Shown here piece after piece: positions 12,361 to 23,671 of a DNA stretch of 64,000 nt; positions within the stretch are counted from its first letter, which is position 1, and each line of letters begins with the position of its first letter. A program made the translations under genes and the position numbers. The notes under the pieces were generated by a model that was not told the DNA's origin, made no database searches, and worked only from the letters and a program-made list of their open reading frames with translations. The DNA comes from Pelodera strongyloides (lineage: Eukaryota; Nematoda; Chromadorea; Rhabditida; Rhabditidae): the NCBI GenBank assembly GCA_036852015.1, contig JAANDG010000211.1, positions 124,001 to 188,000 on the forward strand, written 5' to 3'.

Positions 12361-15278
12361 GAAAGAGAAAGTATGGAAATAGTTATGCTGTTTTTTTTAG
12401 GTTTGTGGACATGACACGCCGTGACATGCGAGAATGGCTGAGAAAGACTGTTGATCAGGAAAAAGATGTAAGATTAGCTATTTTAATTTTATTCTTGCCA
12501 ATGATTAATGCTCGGTTCTTTGCTCGGGCGCACGAGTAATTAGCCAATTAGAGGTAAATATGTGGTATGGACTTGAATGTGCTACTGTGTTGCAAGGGTG
12601 TGTTACTGTGGGCGGCGGGTTACGGTATCTCTAAGACATTTCCTGGCAATTACGTGGTATACAATCTTGGATGAATAACTGATAATTAACTGATAATCAC
12701 CAACCAAATTTACACTTTTGAGGTGAGTGGTTTTCAGTTAATTCGTGTTTACGGCTTATCTTCCCAGAATAACTGCAGTAGTAATGCATCGCCCCAACTT
12801 TTAGAATTGCATCAAAATTAAGGTGATGTGTCATATAACTCAATTTATGTACTTTCATGATTGTCCTTATATGCGCACGTACTTCCTGTCGCGAGGCGCG
12901 AGGTCCTGATTTTTTTTTAGCATTTAACATGTGCAAAGAACTAAGAACTACACAGCAGCATGCAAGATCGTAGCTTGTGATGTTATGTGGGAATTATGAA
13001 TAATAGTCGCTTAGATAATTAATCACATCCACGCTGCTATACTGCGTAAAATATAGAAAGATAAGCCGGAAGCACTAAGCACACGTAGCTTATTTGTGTG
13101 GTTTTAATCCGTTTTTTTTAATGTTTTCCAGAGTAAGGAGGATTGTAGGGTAGGTGGATTTCTTAAATTATTATAGTGTATTATTAGCGTATTAAACGTA
13201 AACTATTAAATCGCCGATCCCCCGCAAGTTGAGATTTGAGAGTTGTTTTGATATGGATTTGGTGATTAGAATATAATATGGTGATATGAATAGTGAGTCC
13301 CAAAATACGGGGAGATTTTTTAGGTTTGGACTGTCCGCGTATAGTACCACCAGAAGAATAAGCACCTGCTGAGCTTTTAGATCTCACAAGTTTCTCTCTC
13401 TCTCTCTCTCTAAAAAAGATAGGACAAGACTTTATATATCTTTATTGTGAAACCACCTAGTGATCGATGTTTCGGATACAAATCCATAAGCAGGGAAAAA
13501 GTGGGCAAATCAATGCGTCATGGTAAAAAAACCTCAAACTTGAGTAACTAAACCAGTATCGTATCCCTGTTTTAGGACTGGTATAAACACGTGAGGCCCG
13601 AAGAGGATGGTGACGGATATATGTACACACAAATGCCGAGTATTTTATTCGGAATGATTGAAGATACGGTATGTTGATGATGAACAGATTACTGTAGCAT
13701 ATCTGTATGTCCTACATGTTTGAAGCGCCCGTTGTGTTAATGTCCGTCAAACTTTTACTTTTCATTTGTTGCGTATGCGTGAAATTAATAACGAATAATG
13801 TGTTATGTGTAGTTGTAGCTTGTAGCGTAGGAACTTTGTGGGGCAAAGTCTTCCTCCTCCGGCGGTGAGTTATTGGATTAGTTTGTGTACTAGTAACGAC
13901 TTAAGCCTAATCCTAAGTATCTCGAAGATAGACCGTTTTCGCTTTTTAACCTAACCTAGTATGTGTGGTCGAATATAAACGACTTTTTTAAGGTTGCGCT
14001 TTGCAAAGAGATCAGCACTGAGCTGATTCCCCGTGTGATCAACGTGAGCATTGAGGAGTTTATTGGATTTGCTGATCATTATAGAGGTAGGAAAAGGGAG
14101 AAGGTGAAGGTTTGAACTGCTTAGAAGAAACTACGATATTTCTTATACGGTATGCTATTCACATGCATGGGCCAACATGTACGGTATAGTTTATTTGTGC
14201 TAGTGTGGTGGATCGGTAATGGTTTTCTTGTCGCAATGTCGCAATAGTAGATCGCGAGCTCACTGTCTTATGTTTTTGTGTGAACTTGGTTCTCTGTTCG
14301 TCAGATCAAATGTTGAAAAGAACTATTCAAATTCAGATGCTGCCATGGCGTATAGAGGAAAGTACTTTGAAGATCGGAGCCGCTTCAAGGAATTTACGTC
14401 AACAATGGTTTGTTTGTTTTTGTTTTTTATTTCGCACCCGTTACCACGTGCATTACAATGTAAGAGCATTGCGGAACTGAAACTACATGTGCGTGTCTGT
14501 TTTTGGTCCGCTGGGTAGATAGCGATAGCGAGGTAACTAGGTAACTAGGTAACTTCCATTTGGATTTTTGTGACCTTCTAATAATTACTCCCTTTTTTTT
14601 AGATTGCAATTGCCAACAACCTGCACACATGTGTTGAGAACACCGACAAATATATGAAACACATTCGATTGTCTATGGAAGGTGAGATTAACATTAATAT
14701 TTGGTTTATCAAAATGAAGTACTATGTACTACAGTACTACTTTATTCATCAGATACAGCATTACTCAAGTGTATGGAACGAGATTGGAGAACAACAGTAA
14801 AGAAAAAATCAGTACTTGAGAGTTAAAGCGAAATACCGGCCGCTTTTTGAAACACATCGAGTACACCAGCGTTCTTATGCAGCTCATGCAAATGAGCATA
14901 AATTAGAATAAAAGATCGAGCTAAATTCGAGCAACTTTACATAAATACGTAAGAATTCAGTTGGCCATGATGTGTTTCAAAAACCGGTTGGTATTTCGCT
15001 TTAAAGCGAATGTCAAGCCTGATTCACAGATATTCTATAACACGCTGTCACAGCTACCGTAGTTTACACAATTTCTCTCGCGCTCTCCTCTTTTTCTTTG
15101 CTGACTTAAACAAATTTCTCTCGCGCCCTCCTCTTTTTCTTTGCTGTCTAACAGCAAACGGTCCTGCGGCAGAAAATAGTTCTGATTTTGTCCACACGAC
15201 TCGAATCCCATACTGAAGGAGTTTTTTGGAGGGGTTTGAAATTGTTTTTCTTCTTACATGAAAGTTTTTGTTTATTTT

Positions 15279-15319
<41 letters not shown>

Positions 15320-18300
15320 AGCCCAACATGCAAAACCGGCTTGACATTCCCTTTAAAGAGTAACAAAATTACCCCTACAATTGGGAGCCCACGAAACTGT
15401 GCTTTGCAATTACTGACTTATAGAGATATCCGATCCAGTACCTTATCTGGTGGATGTATGGATTGTTATTCTATTGCCAAAACATTGCATATTTGCATGT
15501 TTTTTACCGCGAGTCAATGAGTGAAGGCGTGGGTATCTTGACGTGGCGTATTTAACTAATTGCAATTATTTCTCAAAAAAATACCTCACTATCTACCGCG
15601 AGTACCAAGAACGCACATACACGTAATTGTGTTGTATATTTGCTTGTTGAAACCCAAAAAGCTTGGCCCGGACCTTAGGTTTCATCCAGGGGCCCACATA
15701 GTGGTACAAAACACCTAGCATACCATTTCGATTCTATGTTGATTATGGGTTTAACCTTAAATTTATAAAAAAAAATCAACAGCCAGTTTTAGGAGAGAAT
15801 GAGCCGGGAAGTGCTCGGTCTTCCCGCACAAGTCGTCGTGAAGTGATCGACAACATTGACAAGTTGAATGCCAAGTGGAACGATGTCATGTTGAGGGTGT
15901 AAGTACAGTACTTGTATAAGTTATGTAGGATGGACTGTTCCAAAAATAGGTCTACATTAGCTTGGTGAATTCCATGCCAATGCCAGGGTAACTAGTGCTT
16001 TCAAATTCATCGAAATGGCTAATAATGCAAAAATGCACTGCTGGATGTCGAAGTAAAGCATGATATTGTATTGTTAAATGCCCTTACTTTTCTTGTACAT
16101 ACAAAGGTACAATTGCCTTTGTTTCTCAAGTAATTGCCGGCAATTACACTCATTGACTACGGTAGATTATCCTGTTTATAAAGTTCGTAGTGAACTTCTC
16201 GTGCCGAAATTAAGAACAATGTGTATGTTTGAAGCGAGAGTGTTAGTTAAAGGGGTTGTAAAGGAGTACCGCAAAGTTGAGTGACTAAAAAGAACCCTTT
16301 TGTTGAATTTAATTGTTAACGTTCTTTTGTCTTCAGAGTCAATGCTTTACTGGAAGAGGTCGTCGCAGACATCGCACCTTATCTCGCGGAGATTTTCACC
16401 AAGAAATGGTATGTTAAGATATTATGTATTTATTTATTTTTAATACACCGTGATGTAACTAACGAATGTGAATATGATAAAGGGAAAACAATGTATAAAA
16501 CATTGATACTGTCATTGGCCCATTGATTATCATCCTGATGCCGTAACCGTGATACATACCGTAGCCCTAGTTTACATATACCTGACCGAAAAGTCTGTGA
16601 ATATTGCTTCTTGACCTATGGTTACTGTGCTCCTTTTTTGCGGCCCTGGTTCTTGATGTTTGTTCTGTTGTTAGTTGTTTTCCTCGTACCTCTCCTCACA
16701 AAGTACAACTAAAAACTCTACATAAAAAGTGGATTGGGTGACTTTTCAATTTTAATTTTAATTGCCACCGATCATGATCAACTATGGACATTTTTCTATG
16801 TTTATTCTTCGTGGGTTTGTACTTTTTGCTCCATGATTCTAATTTCTAATCAAGCTTTTGTGAAAGGTCGTAACGAGATTAGTATGATTGTATATGATTG
16901 CATGATTATTGATGTTTCGGGAATAATTGTGTGTTTAAGTTTAAGTGGGGAAGTAATAAAGGAAGTGCAAACAAAAAGGGAAGTTAATTGGAATTTGGAG
17001 TGTGAATTGTGTGCGGTTGTTAATGTAACGTACAAAGAAATTCTTTAGTGAAGTAAAAATGATTTTAAAACGGACAGTGAAGTGGGAGGAACTATCATTC
17101 CTTATGTAGCAGACTATAATGGGAATTGTATAATAACTCTTTCTATTGTGATTTAGGATCGGATTGGAAATTTGTAGAACTAGAGCCGGCATGTGTAGTG
17201 AGAGTAGTATTTAGTGGTATTTGGCGTGTTCATTCAAGCACCAGGGGTTTTCCTTTTCTGAAAAAGATTTTGGTTTTCTTTTCAGATGCTTAGTTGTTTG
17301 TCAGGATAAAATAAGTATATGAGAGTTGCATATTGATTGAATCGGAGTTGGCCACTGGTTTTACGGAGTGAATCTGATTTTGTTTAGGTTTCTGATAAGT
17401 TTCTCGTAACACCACAGGGGTTCGCATGCCTAATATCTATTCGGAAGATGGTTCAGCCATGAGCACTCTAAAATATGCAATATTCTAATTCCGGCGGCGG
17501 TGGTTCGCCGGTGAGCTCACAGGCGGTCTTAGGCTATGCTGATCTGATCCCTTGTTTAGGTTGGTGAATTCGACTGTTGTCGAGACTGTGTGCATAACAC
17601 TGCATGATTATCACTCGGACCATTCCCACTTACGACCGTATATCCAGAATACTTTGGTGTCCGAGATTCAGTTCAAGGTGATAGGAGAGTACATCAGAGC
17701 GGTGGAGGCAAAGTAAGTTGTCATGACCATTAAAGGGATCAGAGGCCATAGTCAGCACTCCGATTCCCTCGGGGAAATAGTCCCTGGGGATAAAAAACGG
17801 GGAATTGATTGGTGAATATGGCCTCTGGCAGTGTACTTTGGAGGAAAACTGTAAATATGCAAATGAAGCTTGCGCCTGTGCAGACCTATGTAATGTGAAT
17901 AATGGGTACATGCTAGTAGCGTAATTTATCAGTCTCTTGTTGTGCAGTGCTAGGATATGCAAATTTCGGACTTTATATCTACTGTATTACCGGTGAGGTT
18001 TATGCTTTGCGCTCAACGTGATGGCAGAACCAAAAACTCTGTAACTCTGTTAACTAGTGACGGGATATATGTACATGTATTAGTTGAGTAACTGAGAGTT
18101 TGCATATTAATTATCACTTCCCTTATTTCAGGCGACTCTCGTTCTCTAACGTTGACGAGCGTACTCTGGCGGGAAGCCGTCTGCACTCTGACGCTGAAAA
18201 GTACGAGAAACTGTTCTCTGGACTTCTGGTTGATGCCGAGTCACAGGTTGGTTTTAATGTCAGCGTCGGATGTGATTAATAAAAAAATAGTTACGCTGCT

Positions 18301-20306
18301 AGTCAAGGGCAATGATGGTGCAATGCCGCGATCAATGTTTGTATCTATTTTTATAAATAATGTTTAACGCTTCAAGAGACTTGTCCCGCAGAGGTCCTGA
18401 GCATTAGACCGTTAGACGACGAGTTCCAGATGACAAATTGTTCGACGATGTGAAATTTTCTCTCAGTGCATGAAACAGTAATCTGACAACGTAGTACATT
18501 AGTACGTAGATGTAGTTTATCGGTAATAATTGGTACATTGTTCACAATAAGCACAAAATGTCATTTTTTTTTTTAATTGGAAAAAAATGAAACTTGTTTA
18601 TTTTGTCTGTTTTTGTTCCCTTTGTGCATATTGCACATGCTCCTTACTTATAGTGCATGTAATGCTTAAATTGGATTAAATTTGAAAAAAATCGCAGAAA
18701 TTATCATTATTTTCGCATGTTGTTGGCTTCCAATATGCGATTATACTCACAATTTGAGCAATTTTCCAATATTTGCCTAATCTTTTCGTCCTTACGCGTC
18801 TATAGGCGATCAAGCACTTTTTTTAGTTTTGCACTTTTTTGTCTTGTAAATGTAAGATGTAAATGCATATTGCTGGTTTTGTTCAAGAAAAATGCTGTAG
18901 AAAAATGAACAGAAAGCGTGACTCTGTGAATGGCTTTAGCTTATAAAATGGTAGATTAATTTTTGAAATTAAAAAGGCATTGAAATTTAGTGGGAGTTTA
19001 ATAGGTGCATGAAAATCATGTGGGGGTTTTCTTTCTAATGAATTTAGTTTAAAAAGGAGGATGAGAGGGACATGTAAATTATTAATACTTATTGTTAGAG
19101 GGACCAAGGGATATACCCTGATATTAGTGGGTTTCCAAGTATCCCAAAAAATATGTGTTATTCTGTCAATGTCAATACTACTGTATTTTTGCACGAAACT
19201 GCATATGTAATATGAAAATTTAAAAAAGTATTCTCGTATAGTATAGTTCCAAAATACTGTAAATTTTCAGCATACTTGGAAACCCCATCATGAAACGAAT
19301 TGTTGATGTCATGTTTCGGATTAAAATTAAAAAGTCTCATTTCTCTAGGACTACATCTGCGGACTAAGTCGTAAACTTTAGGGCACTATATTGAAGAGCC
19401 CTAAATAAGAAGGCTAAAGGAGCGTAGTTTTTTTTTTATATAAAATGACAATAACTGACTTGTAATATTTTTAGTTCACTCCCATTCATGAGATTTTGCC
19501 AAAGATTGGTGATGTGATCTCGCTGCGGGATAAGAGTATCTTGTCGCTCGAAGCCACCACATTTGGTAGAAAGTACCCAGATGTGGGCTCCGAGTTTTTG
19601 GCCGCCGTGCTCGCGGCGCGCGAGGATGTGGGCAGGACGGAAGCGAAGTGGGTTTATGGTTTATGAACTGAGAATTTAAATTTCATCAATCTTACTTAGC
19701 GAAACGCAGGTGTCTGACTGTCGTTGCGTAACATTTTTGGTCGCGAAAATGTCCATGCTTTTGTAAAATTATGTAATTTGTTTTTACAGATCGCTTTCTG
19801 AGGAAGTGATGTCACACGTACAATTTCACCCGCGTGAAGAAGCTATTCAGAGGTATTTTTTTTTCTTGACCTAATTTTTCCACTATTGAGGATTAGGCGG
19901 CGAAAAGGCGGCGCACCGTCCAACGACAAAGTGAAAATCTATGCAGAGACGGATAAAAAGTGTGCACGCAGCTTTTGCCCAATCTTCGCCTGGTTTTCGC
20001 GAAAGGCAGTTAGTGCACTCGATCGGATCTGGCGAGGGTCCGGCGAAGCGAAGTGCGCGGCGGAACCTGGGCGTACCCCCGTTTTTTTCGCCGCGCACGC
20101 GCCGAGCTGGAACCGAGAAGGTTGTAGACGATTGAAGGTTTCGGACTTTTTGTAGTACCATTAAATTGTACCATTGTACTCTTTGCAGGCTGTTCGATTG
20201 CGCGCGTGAGGGTGCCCAAGGATGGAGCATTCCATCTTTTGATATGGGAAATGTACTGCAACAATTTATCACCAAGGGAGCTTCGACCCAGGAGAGCAAT
20301 GCGTGA
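332..20306 (+). CDS. sec-6: Exocyst complex component Sec6/EXOC3 (24 exons, 5' end not found)
   Basis: Sec6 is a subunit of the octameric exocyst that tethers secretory vesicles to the plasma membrane. Exons: 332-406, 1071-1183, 1298-1415, 1564-1643, 2088-2172, 8375-8479, 8649-8707, 9277-9367, 9695-9774, 10350-10456, 11533-11635, 12065-12169, 12401-12467, 13576-13668, 13993-14087, 14305-14407, 14603-14681, 15793-15898, 16337-16408, 17560-17712, 18132-18246, 19475-19647, 19790-19852, 20189-20306 (stop TGA). They join to 785 codons, close to the family length of about 750. Family-like stretches are RPDQLEKL near the start, [17 protein letters not shown]-like MPPGRPRAW, and EIFTKKW. Only the first 15 or so residues seem missing; no convincing start exon lies in 1-331. 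Intron 2 appears to use a GC donor (1184). Intron 15 keeps frame only if one boundary G is retained. The intron at 2173-8374 is 6.2 kb and full of foldback elements. Confidence 0.93.
428..598. mobile_element. Near-perfect palindromic TTAA element in sec-6 intron 1
   Basis: The two arms, about 80 bases each, are almost exact reverse complements around a spacer near 509-520. Ends are TTAAAGCGAAAT and ATTTCGCTTTAA, shared with the 14823-15004 family, but the interior differs. The TTAA at both ends is the target duplication typical of piggyBac-type insertions. As RNA it would fold into one long hairpin. Confidence 0.8.
757..877. mobile_element. GAGGCC...GGCCTC short inverted-repeat element
   Basis: Ends are GAGGCCGTATTCACC and GGTGAAGACGGCCTC, an imperfect terminal inverted repeat. 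The interior has CACGCAGGGA and CCCCAGGGAGCTAA, shared with the copy at 63060-63193. Related copies are at 9428-9576, 17742-17825 and 23365-23495. Confidence 0.6.
1689..1868. mobile_element. Degenerate inverted-repeat element in sec-6 intron 4
   Basis: Begins AAAGCGGTATGGTACG and ends with a CATGTGCCATACCAC-type inverted copy; internal CATTCCCATAT and TGGGAATGC are also inverted. It resembles the 3950-4192 element and is probably an old member of that family. Confidence 0.4.
1903..1985 (+). other. tRNA-like sequence (pseudo-tRNA or SINE head)
   Basis: TGGCGCAGTGCCG resembles a pol III A box and GATTCGACTCC a B box about 50 bases later. GGGGCAG and CTACCCC could pair as an imperfect acceptor stem. 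A clean anticodon loop is not visible, so it is more likely a tRNA-derived fragment than a working tRNA gene. Confidence 0.3.
3690..3953. mobile_element. Right half of TTAA foldback element (GGGACAGGCCC family)
   Basis: From about 3700 to 3953 the sequence is nearly identical to the right half of 63257-63653, ending GGGCCCGTCCCTTTAA. The left arm is missing and replaced by copies of GAGGGTTATAC. Confidence 0.7.
3950..4192. mobile_element. TTAA element sharing its target site with the neighbour
   Basis: Begins TTAACGGTATGGCACG at the same TTAA that closes the previous element, and ends TTATACCGTTTTAA. Subterminal TTTTTGAAACGTGTG and ATACGTTTCAAAAAC are inverted. The same architecture occurs at 10125-10283. 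Confidence 0.65.
4913..5113. mobile_element. Degenerate TTTTTGAAAC inverted-repeat element
   Basis: Contains GGTTTTTGAAACCTGTG and, inverted, CATATGTTTCAAAAA, with inverted internal tracts around TATGCAAAT and ATTTGCATAC. The outer ends are no longer recognisable. Confidence 0.5.
8484..8610. repeat. (GT)n-rich microsatellite in sec-6 intron 6
   Basis: An irregular GTGTGT/GTGCGT tract begins just after the donor of exon 6 and ends in a short GAGAGA run. It gives no credible coding frame. Confidence 0.9.
9428..9576. mobile_element. GAGGCC...GGCCTC element with CCCCATGG interior
   Basis: Ends GAGGCCACATTCACCACTC and TCACCGTGAATATGGCCTC. The interior (GATTCC.TCGGGGAAATAGTCCC, AGAAAAAGACGGGGAATTCCCC) recurs inverted at 23365-23495 and shortened at 17742-17825. 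Confidence 0.65.
10125..10283. mobile_element. TTAA element, TTAAAACGATATAACG family
   Basis: Ends are TTAAAACGATATAACG and TTATGCCGTTTTAA; subterminal TTTTTGAAACGTATC and ATACGTTTCAAAAAC are inverted. It shares the GGTTTTTGAAAC core with the AGCGAAAT elements, so the families are probably related. Confidence 0.7.
10623..10699 (+). repeat. TTTAAG repeats followed by poly(A) of about 40
   Basis: Four TTTAAG-like units run directly into a long A tract, as at the 3' end of a retroposed sequence. No source gene is recognisable upstream. Confidence 0.7.
10780..11052. mobile_element. Foldback element with GTTCGAGTTGGG arms
   Basis: The left arm near 10797-10843 (TTCGAGTTGGGGAAAAG, GGAATTCCACCGTTCGAG) is repeated inverted near 11005-11047. 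The right end is GCGCCTTAA. The apparent reading frames inside come from this structure. Confidence 0.65.
11078..11222. mobile_element. Second foldback: CCCGTATTCTCGGGTCGACGG arms
   Basis: Left arm 11078-11145 and right arm 11160-11222 are near-exact reverse complements (GGGTCGACGGGAATGTTCCG; AAATTTGCATA). It lies right after the previous foldback, suggesting nested or sequential insertion in sec-6 intron 10. Confidence 0.7.
12328..12357. repeat. (AG)n microsatellite
   Basis: About 14 AG dinucleotides in sec-6 intron 12. Confidence 0.9.
13533..13554 (-). other. SL1-like 22-mer (20/22 match) inside a sec-6 intron
   Basis: On the minus strand this reads GGTTTAGTTACTCAAG then TTTGAG, differing from nematode SL1 at two positions. 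It is followed by GT, like an SL exon and donor, but no Sm-site-like AATTTTTGG follows within the next 100 bases. It lies about 20 bases before the acceptor of exon 14 and is antisense to sec-6. A relic of an SL gene or of a retroposed trans-spliced mRNA is possible. Confidence 0.4.
14823..15004. mobile_element. Full-length TTAA MITE, AGCGAAAT/CCGGCCG family
   Basis: Ends TTAAAGCGAAATACCGGCCG and GGTTGGTATTTCGCTTTAA with subterminal TTTTTGAAACACATC and ATGTGTTTCAAAAAC inverted. 182 bp, no coding capacity. Other copies: 1-142, 21947-22114 (inverted) and 31771-31859 (deleted). Confidence 0.85.
15278..15319 (+). repeat. Poly(T) of about 40
   Basis: A T tract in sec-6 intron 17; on the minus strand it would be the poly(A) tail of a retroposed sequence. 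It generates several spurious Phe- or Lys-rich frames. Confidence 0.9.
17742..17825. mobile_element. Short GAGGCC...GGCCTC element
   Basis: Internally deleted copy of the 9428-9576 element: GAGGCCATAGTCAGCACTC, then GATTCCCTCGGGGAAATAG, then TGGTGAATATGGCCTC. Confidence 0.6.
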
Positions 20307-21946
20307 TAGGGAACATATATGTGATTAGGAATTATTATTAAACATATGATACGTGTGATACGTGTGTGAAAGTGGTACAATTACAACTCCCGTTGGCGAA
20401 CTTATGGCACATCTACAGCGCTCTGTTCAAAAAGTGGGCACGTAGTCTGGAATTGCAGACCTTTTCGCGCACCGCTGACTCTTTATGCGCGACAATTGCG
20501 CAGAGTTTCATCAGAGTAAGAGTGTGTGATATGAAAATTTGCATAATTTTTATTTTTGCTTGTATTTGTTGAATATCTGGCAATAAACGCGCTTTTGTGA
20601 TAAGGAATATTGTTTTGATAGTTTGTGCACCTTGAGAATGCTTGATCGAGACCTTTGTAAATTGTTTTTGTTTGTGAAAAATCATGTGCTATTGTAATTT
20701 ATTGTAGTCCGATACTTTGTGCATCGTAGGCATATCATGAGGAGCCGTTCTCTGTAGCTGTTTTTAATCTGTGATAATGTTATTATGTAATTGGCCTAAA
20801 CGTTACCGATGCCTGTATATTACTTACTTATTATGTGGCTGTTGTCTTAATAAAGAGCTTTATTCTTTATTGTAATTATTTGACTTTTACTTTGTATATA
20901 TAGCAAGTATTTTTACTTTGTTTAGTTTTAGTTTATTTATTAAATACACCGAACGGCATGTAAATTGTTGAGCAAGAAAATAATTTGTTTATTGCACAGA
21001 AAATTTGCGTGAAAGACGTATGGAAAGTTCAGATTCGGGTAGGATAAGCTCTTATTTAGTTTTTGGTAAAATTGATGAAATTGTTGGGAAAGTAAATATG
21101 AGAAATGGAATCGTTTTATTTGGACATGATATTAGTAAGTCAGATAAATGTTCATAAAAATCGGAGAAGAATGTGAAATAAAAATGTAGTAAAGCATAAA
21201 TTAGTCACAAATAATATGTCGTACAGTAGTACTATAGCCGCTGTATAACAAACATTGGCGCATCAGAAAATGCTTCCATTTTACATAGCGACTTAGGAGT
21301 TTCTGATTTTATGGATTCAGTAGATAATGTAAATTACGTTGTAGATTTAGTAGATTCAGTAGATGATGTAAATTCTATGCCAAAGGAATATTAGTATAAC
21401 CTAGGGTTGAATGTGTGGGGCTCTCTCTCAGGGTAACTCGGTAGGAGTTTAGAATTCTAGAATTTATGCTCGTATGTCTGCTTCTGATAATCCAGAACCC
21501 TCCTGGAGAAATTCGTCACTATTTGTATTTGCAGATTGGTCATCGACGTTCATCATTAGGGAAGAGGATCTCTATAAAAAGAAGCTGATTTCGCCGGTTA
21601 ATTCAAAACGGAAAACGCTGCAGAGTGTCTTGCGCAGTCGCCGCACGATGCTGGGAGGTCCACCCGGGCAGCGCGCGGCGCCCCATTTCGCGGATAGGGT
21701 GTGCGCGAAAGGTAGGCGCTTCCGTATGGCAGACTATTTTCCTTGATTCTTCCGATACACTTTTAAAAGCGCGCCAAATGAGCGCGAGGCTGTCGCCGCG
21801 CAACCGCTGGTTTTAACAGCATATAAGTAACACGAGTGACTCACATGTTTCATACTCTTGTACTTGTGTCTTGTTCGCAAATGTCGACTTCTGGGGCTCA
21901 TTTCTTTGGAGAATACACCTTTACGATCGGAACTGAAATCCTTAGT
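20307..21946. other. Intergenic, includes sec-6 3' region
   Basis: AATAAA signals near 20582 and 20852 could end the sec-6 transcript. A GC-rich block at 21600-21800 has no supportable gene. Nothing else is recognised. Confidence 0.6.
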
Positions 21947-22114
21947 TTAAAGCGAAATGCCGGCCGGTTTTTGAATCGCATCGTGGCCAACTGAACTTTT
22001 ACGTATTTATGCTAATTTAGCTCGATTTTTATTCTAATTTATGTTCATTTGCATAAGCCGCATGAGTGCTGGTCTGCTCGATGCGTTAAAACAACCGGCC
22101 GGTATTTCGCTTAA
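21947..22114. mobile_element. TTAA MITE, inverted copy of the 14823 family
   Basis: TTAAAGCGAAATGCCGGCCG at the left, CCGGTATTTCGCTTAA at the right. The interior is the reverse complement of the 14823-15004 element (CGTATTTATGCTAATTTAG, GTTCATTTGCAT). Confidence 0.85.
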
Positions 22115-22270
22115 ATCGTTTGGGTTAACACAGAAATGGTAAGGACAGATCCATAATCAGTAAAGAACTGAAATCTGTGTGTGTCACAGGCTTGCAATAC
22201 ACGATGTTGCGTTGCATCACATTTTGTATTTGTTTGCACAAATCTATGTACATAAGCGGGAAGTTAAAAA

Positions 22271-22471
22271 TTACTCGATGTCCAGGCTTGGGTCGGTTGT
22301 GTAGAAATCCTCTAGTGGCCCATCGGGAGTGACGTTGTCCACGGTGTTGTGGAGAAGTTGCTGGAATTTCCTTAGTCCTAGTTAAAGTTTTATCAAAATG
22401 AGATAAAAATTGGAAAGGTGAAACTGAACTCGTTGTCAGTGGAAATGTTTATTTTTATTCATGCAACTTCT

Positions 22472-22517
<46 letters not shown>

Positions 22518-23671
22518 AAGATTCTCAAACCAACCACTTCCTTGCGATGCTTCTCCTCTTGAATTCTTAGGTTCGACTCGGCCTTTTCTCTTTCAACTTG
22601 TTTCCGAAGAATCTCCTTTTTTAGTCTTTCTTCCTCCTCCTCAAATTGATTGACTTTTTGTGATATATTGATCATGAAGAGTAAAGTATAGTTTCGTCAC
22701 AGTACTTGTAGAAGACGTCCTGCTATCAACTATGAAGTAACGAAAACCACGTTACGATGGGAAAATAAAAAATCGTTTTTCTTCACGCCTGACTAGTTCA
22801 GTCGTTCAATGTGAGGGCTCACTTCATACTAATCTCGGCTGGAACGGGCAAGCCTTACTATAGTGTTTCTGACTACATCAGAAGGTTATCTAAACCCTAA
22901 GATACTGAGCTTCATACATCCGTAGCATAACATCGACAAGCTGCCAACTTAAACTTACATGCAATAACTGAAGTCGGTGTCTCTCGGCCATTAGTCGTGT
23001 CTGTTCCCGCCTATGTTTCTCTACGATTCCTCGAATCATTCGGTTCATTTCATTCAACAACTCGTCGGAGTCCTCTTGCTCCTGAAATTTAGTGTACGGT
23101 ACCTTTTTTCATCACCAGTGGCCGTATGCACGAACACCGGGAATAGCTCTCAGCTCCCAGTGGGAGGTTCGAGAAAGACAGGGATCCGAATCAGAGACGC
23201 GTATAGACAAATTTTCCCAACCGGGGAGGCTCCCATATTTTATGCTTCAAAAGCGCGCTGCTTTATTCAACGATGGCTTATACAGTGTACGCCGCTTATA
23301 ACTTGCTCCGCAGAGGCACATTCGATCATTATTGATTATCGAACGTGCTCACAGTCAAGTACAGCGGCCATATTCACCACTCAATTCCCCATGGGGATAT
23401 CCCCGTCTTTTTCTCTGCGTGTCTCACTTTAGAATGCTATTTTCGGTCCCTGGGGAATATTTTCCCGAGGGAATCGGAGTGGTGAATGTGGCCTCAGTAG
23501 TGTTTCTATATACTTCCCTTCCGCTTTCCTTCTCCATTCCCTTCTTCCTACCACCGCTCACTGTTAATTCCTCACCTTGAAAGATTCCACATTATTTCCG
23601 GTGTCTTCCACATCGATCACTTTAGTGGTCGAACTTGTTGCGTCTTCAGGACTTCCATTGGTTTGGACCTC
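22271..23671 (-). CDS. Small coiled-coil protein, unrecognised (4 exons, start not found)
   Basis: Exons on the minus strand: 23576-23671, 22959-23081, 22531-22653, 22271-22377 (stop TAA). They read EVQTNGSPEDATSS, then EQEDSDELLNEMNRMIRGIV, then a highly charged stretch with EEEEERLKKEILRK and EEKHRKEVVG, and end TTDPSLDIE. The middle is a strong coiled-coil candidate; the tail is acidic. The second-to-third exon junction keeps frame only with one extra boundary G, so either that acceptor is wrong or the intron is unusual. I do not recognise the family. The intron at 23082-23575 carries a GGCCTC element. Confidence 0.68.
22472..22514. repeat. (CT)n microsatellite
   Basis: CTCTCT tract in the last intron of the coiled-coil gene; read antisense it gives a false RERERE extension. 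Confidence 0.9.
23365..23495. mobile_element. GGCC-type inverted-repeat element, inverted copy
   Basis: GGCCATATTCACCACTC at the left and GAGTGGTGAATGTGGCCTC at the right. The interior is the reverse complement of 9428-9576. Confidence 0.7.

Noticed and set aside
15188..15520. Poly-Phe or poly-Lys proteins
   Set aside because: Produced by the poly(T) tract.
19886..20155. GC-rich overlapping frames in sec-6 intron 23
   Set aside because: They lie between two well-supported Sec6 exons, and neither strand shows a recognisable domain.
22436..22520. Arg-Glu repeat C-terminus of the coiled-coil protein
   Set aside because: It is read-through into an intronic (CT)n tract; a donor after GTGGTTG joins to the real last exon ending in LDIE.
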